Source of the DNA: Stieleria sp. JC731
GTDB taxonomy: Bacteria > Planctomycetota > Planctomycetia > Pirellulales > Pirellulaceae
DNA: 64,000 nucleotides
Assembly: GCF_020966635.1 (NCBI RefSeq)
Contig: NZ_JAJKFQ010000002.1
Location: 186,001 to 250,000 of the forward strand
Direction: 5' to 3'
Each line of letters starts with the position of its first letter. Position 1 is the first letter of the stretch. The translations under genes and the position numbers were made by a program. Below the pieces are notes generated by a model, which was not told the DNA's origin, searched no databases, and saw only the letters and a program-made list of their open reading frames with translations. This document shows positions 62,865 through 64,000 of this stretch, piece after piece.

Positions 62865-63758
62865 CTATGACGCGTCAACGTTCTTTGCCAGCGCGTAGAT
62901 CTCCGTCGCATTGAGAACCCGATCATTGGATTCGAACAGTGATCGGATGGCGGCTTTGTGTGTTTTCATTTTCAACCCGCCCACGCCGATCGCACCATAA
63001 GCCACCGCGTCGCCACCTTCGATGGACTTTGCCTTGTCGAACGCCTCGATGCCTTCCAAGCCAGCCGGTGGGACGGCATTCAAATCGATCGCGACCCGCA
63101 GCTTGTCCGCCGCGGCAAGATCGGCCTTGGAAGCCAACTGCACGCCGGCCGCTCCGCAGGCAATCACGATTTCTGCATCTCGAATCACGCGACTGGTCTG
63201 CTCCGGCGTCGCCACTGAAGCGGGAACCAAGTTTCCCGGTGCATCGATGTTGTCGTCTTCGAGCTGTTTCGCGATCTGCTGGCAGACCGATGCGGCGCGA
63301 TCCAGCGAACGGCTCGTGACGGTGACATTTGCCCCGTCACCGGCCAACAGCCTTGCAACCCGCTGTCCAACAGGCCCTGTGCCTCCAAGAACGACCGCCT
63401 GGGCTGACTTCAGTTCGATATGACGACTTGCACAAACGACCGCCGCTGCAGCAGTTGTGTTGCATCCGTTCGCGTCCATCATCACAGAAACCCGCACAGG
63501 CCCAAAGAACGTATCTGTCACGCAGCGCAAAAGCGTTTCGGCAACGGAAACATCTGATCCGCCGATGAAGATAGCCGTGTTCTTCAGCTCGTCGGGTCCG
63601 CGAGTGAACATTGTCCCATGGACCAAAGGTTCGATACTGGTCGCCTGAACGTTCGCCACGGGCACAAGATGATCAATATCTGAATCGATTGCCACGACCG
63701 AATCGAATGAACTGAAATGCGGATCGCTATCGAACTGAAACAGGATGCGTTTGGTCAT
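62865..63758 (-). CDS. NAD(P)-dependent methylene-tetrahydromethanopterin dehydrogenase, MtdA/MtdB-like
   Basis: A 297-residue Rossmann-fold enzyme from ATG 63758 (a longer frame to 63854 has no support). It contains AVVLGGTGPVGQRVARLLAGDGANVTVTSR (dinucleotide loop), DANGCNTTAAAAVV and a C-terminal GVGGLKMKTHKAA, matching the MtdA/MtdB dehydrogenases that oxidise methylene-H4MPT (or methylene-H4F) in one-carbon metabolism. Planctomycetes are known to carry H4MPT-linked C1 genes. MtdA and MtdB cannot be separated by eye. No other C1 gene is visible before the window ends. Confidence 0.85.
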   Translation of the reverse strand: MTKRILFQFDSDPHFSSFDSVVAIDSDIDHLVPVANVQATSIEPLVHGTMFTRGPDELKNTAIFIGGSDVSVAETLLRCVTDTFFGPVRVSVMMDANGCNTTAAAAVVCASRHIELKSAQAVVLGGTGPVGQRVARLLAGDGANVTVTSRSLDRAASVCQQIAKQLEDDNIDAPGNLVPASVATPEQTSRVIRDAEIVIACGAAGVQLASKADLAAADKLRVAIDLNAVPPAGLEGIEAFDKAKSIEGGDAVAYGAIGVGGLKMKTHKAAIRSLFESNDRVLNATEIYALAKNVDAS

Positions 63759-64000
63759 GAAAATGCTTTGAACCGCGAACCAAAGGGAGGACGCCAGTAG
63801 ATGGACAATCGCGAAGACGCGTGGCGCGAAAGAATGCGTCGTCGAGAGATTCAAATTGCAGACAGATCATCATGTCCATCTGATTCCCGTGCCGACCCGG
63901 CAGGCTGACTTCAGTTGTCGCGCTGCTTCTGGACAGCTGCGAAACGGTTAACGCTGCTTTAATCGAAACAGCGACCGCCAGTGATTCGCCACAGTGAAGG

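Overview
The window looks like a chromosomal segment of a planctomycete, most likely a marine Pirellulaceae member of the Rhodopirellula type. This is inferred from gene content, not from a marker gene. Pointers are an ECF sigma factor overlapping a WD40-tailed Ser/Thr kinase, two further Hanks kinases with a PP2C phosphatase, a Tat-exported Gfo/Idh/MocA oxidoreductase, a DUF5722 protein, a methylene-H4MPT dehydrogenase, many secreted proteins of unknown function, moderate GC and short operons. No rRNA, tRNA, insertion sequence, prophage or CRISPR array was seen.

Layout. 1-10 kb: a truncated trypsin-like protease, a 93-bp tandem array of alternating inverted arms, a hybrid sensor kinase, a Tat-exported oxidoreductase, a LOG-family protein, an NhaA antiporter with a large acidic insert, and a PDZ protein. 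10-20 kb: a secreted unknown, citrate synthase, a thioredoxin-like protein, then a leftward TadE/TadG-type cluster headed by a c-di-GMP-I (GEMM) class riboswitch, an EEP-family nuclease/phosphatase, DUF4112 and a LigD phosphoesterase-like protein. 20-32 kb: large envelope proteins of unknown role, an SDR, rpe translationally coupled to a histidine-phosphatase-fold protein that lacks its catalytic histidines, and a complete equivalent of E. coli ynbABCD plus a plsC-type acyltransferase. 32-41 kb: a three-gene ABC-transporter operon joined by ATGA overlaps, folC and an Sfp-type phosphopantetheinyl transferase. 40-48 kb: the sigma factor/kinase pair, DUF5722, mtaB and clpS. 49-64 kb: M20 peptidase, serS, a PQQ-propeller protein, a secreted FAD oxidoreductase, accD with an atypical kinase, speA, a kinase/PP2C pair, rdgB and an mtdB-like dehydrogenase.

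The strongest non-coding signal is the riboswitch at about 16927-17039 (minus strand). It has the GEMM-I core, a GNRA-capped stem, and a 5' strand that can pair either with the aptamer 3' end or perfectly with the ribosome-binding site of the next gene. It therefore suggests cyclic-dinucleotide control of a small Tad-like surface cluster. The ynb-type lipid cluster and the Rpe-coupled pseudophosphatase are the most interesting protein systems. Functional statements rest on motifs and remembered family features; no database search was run.
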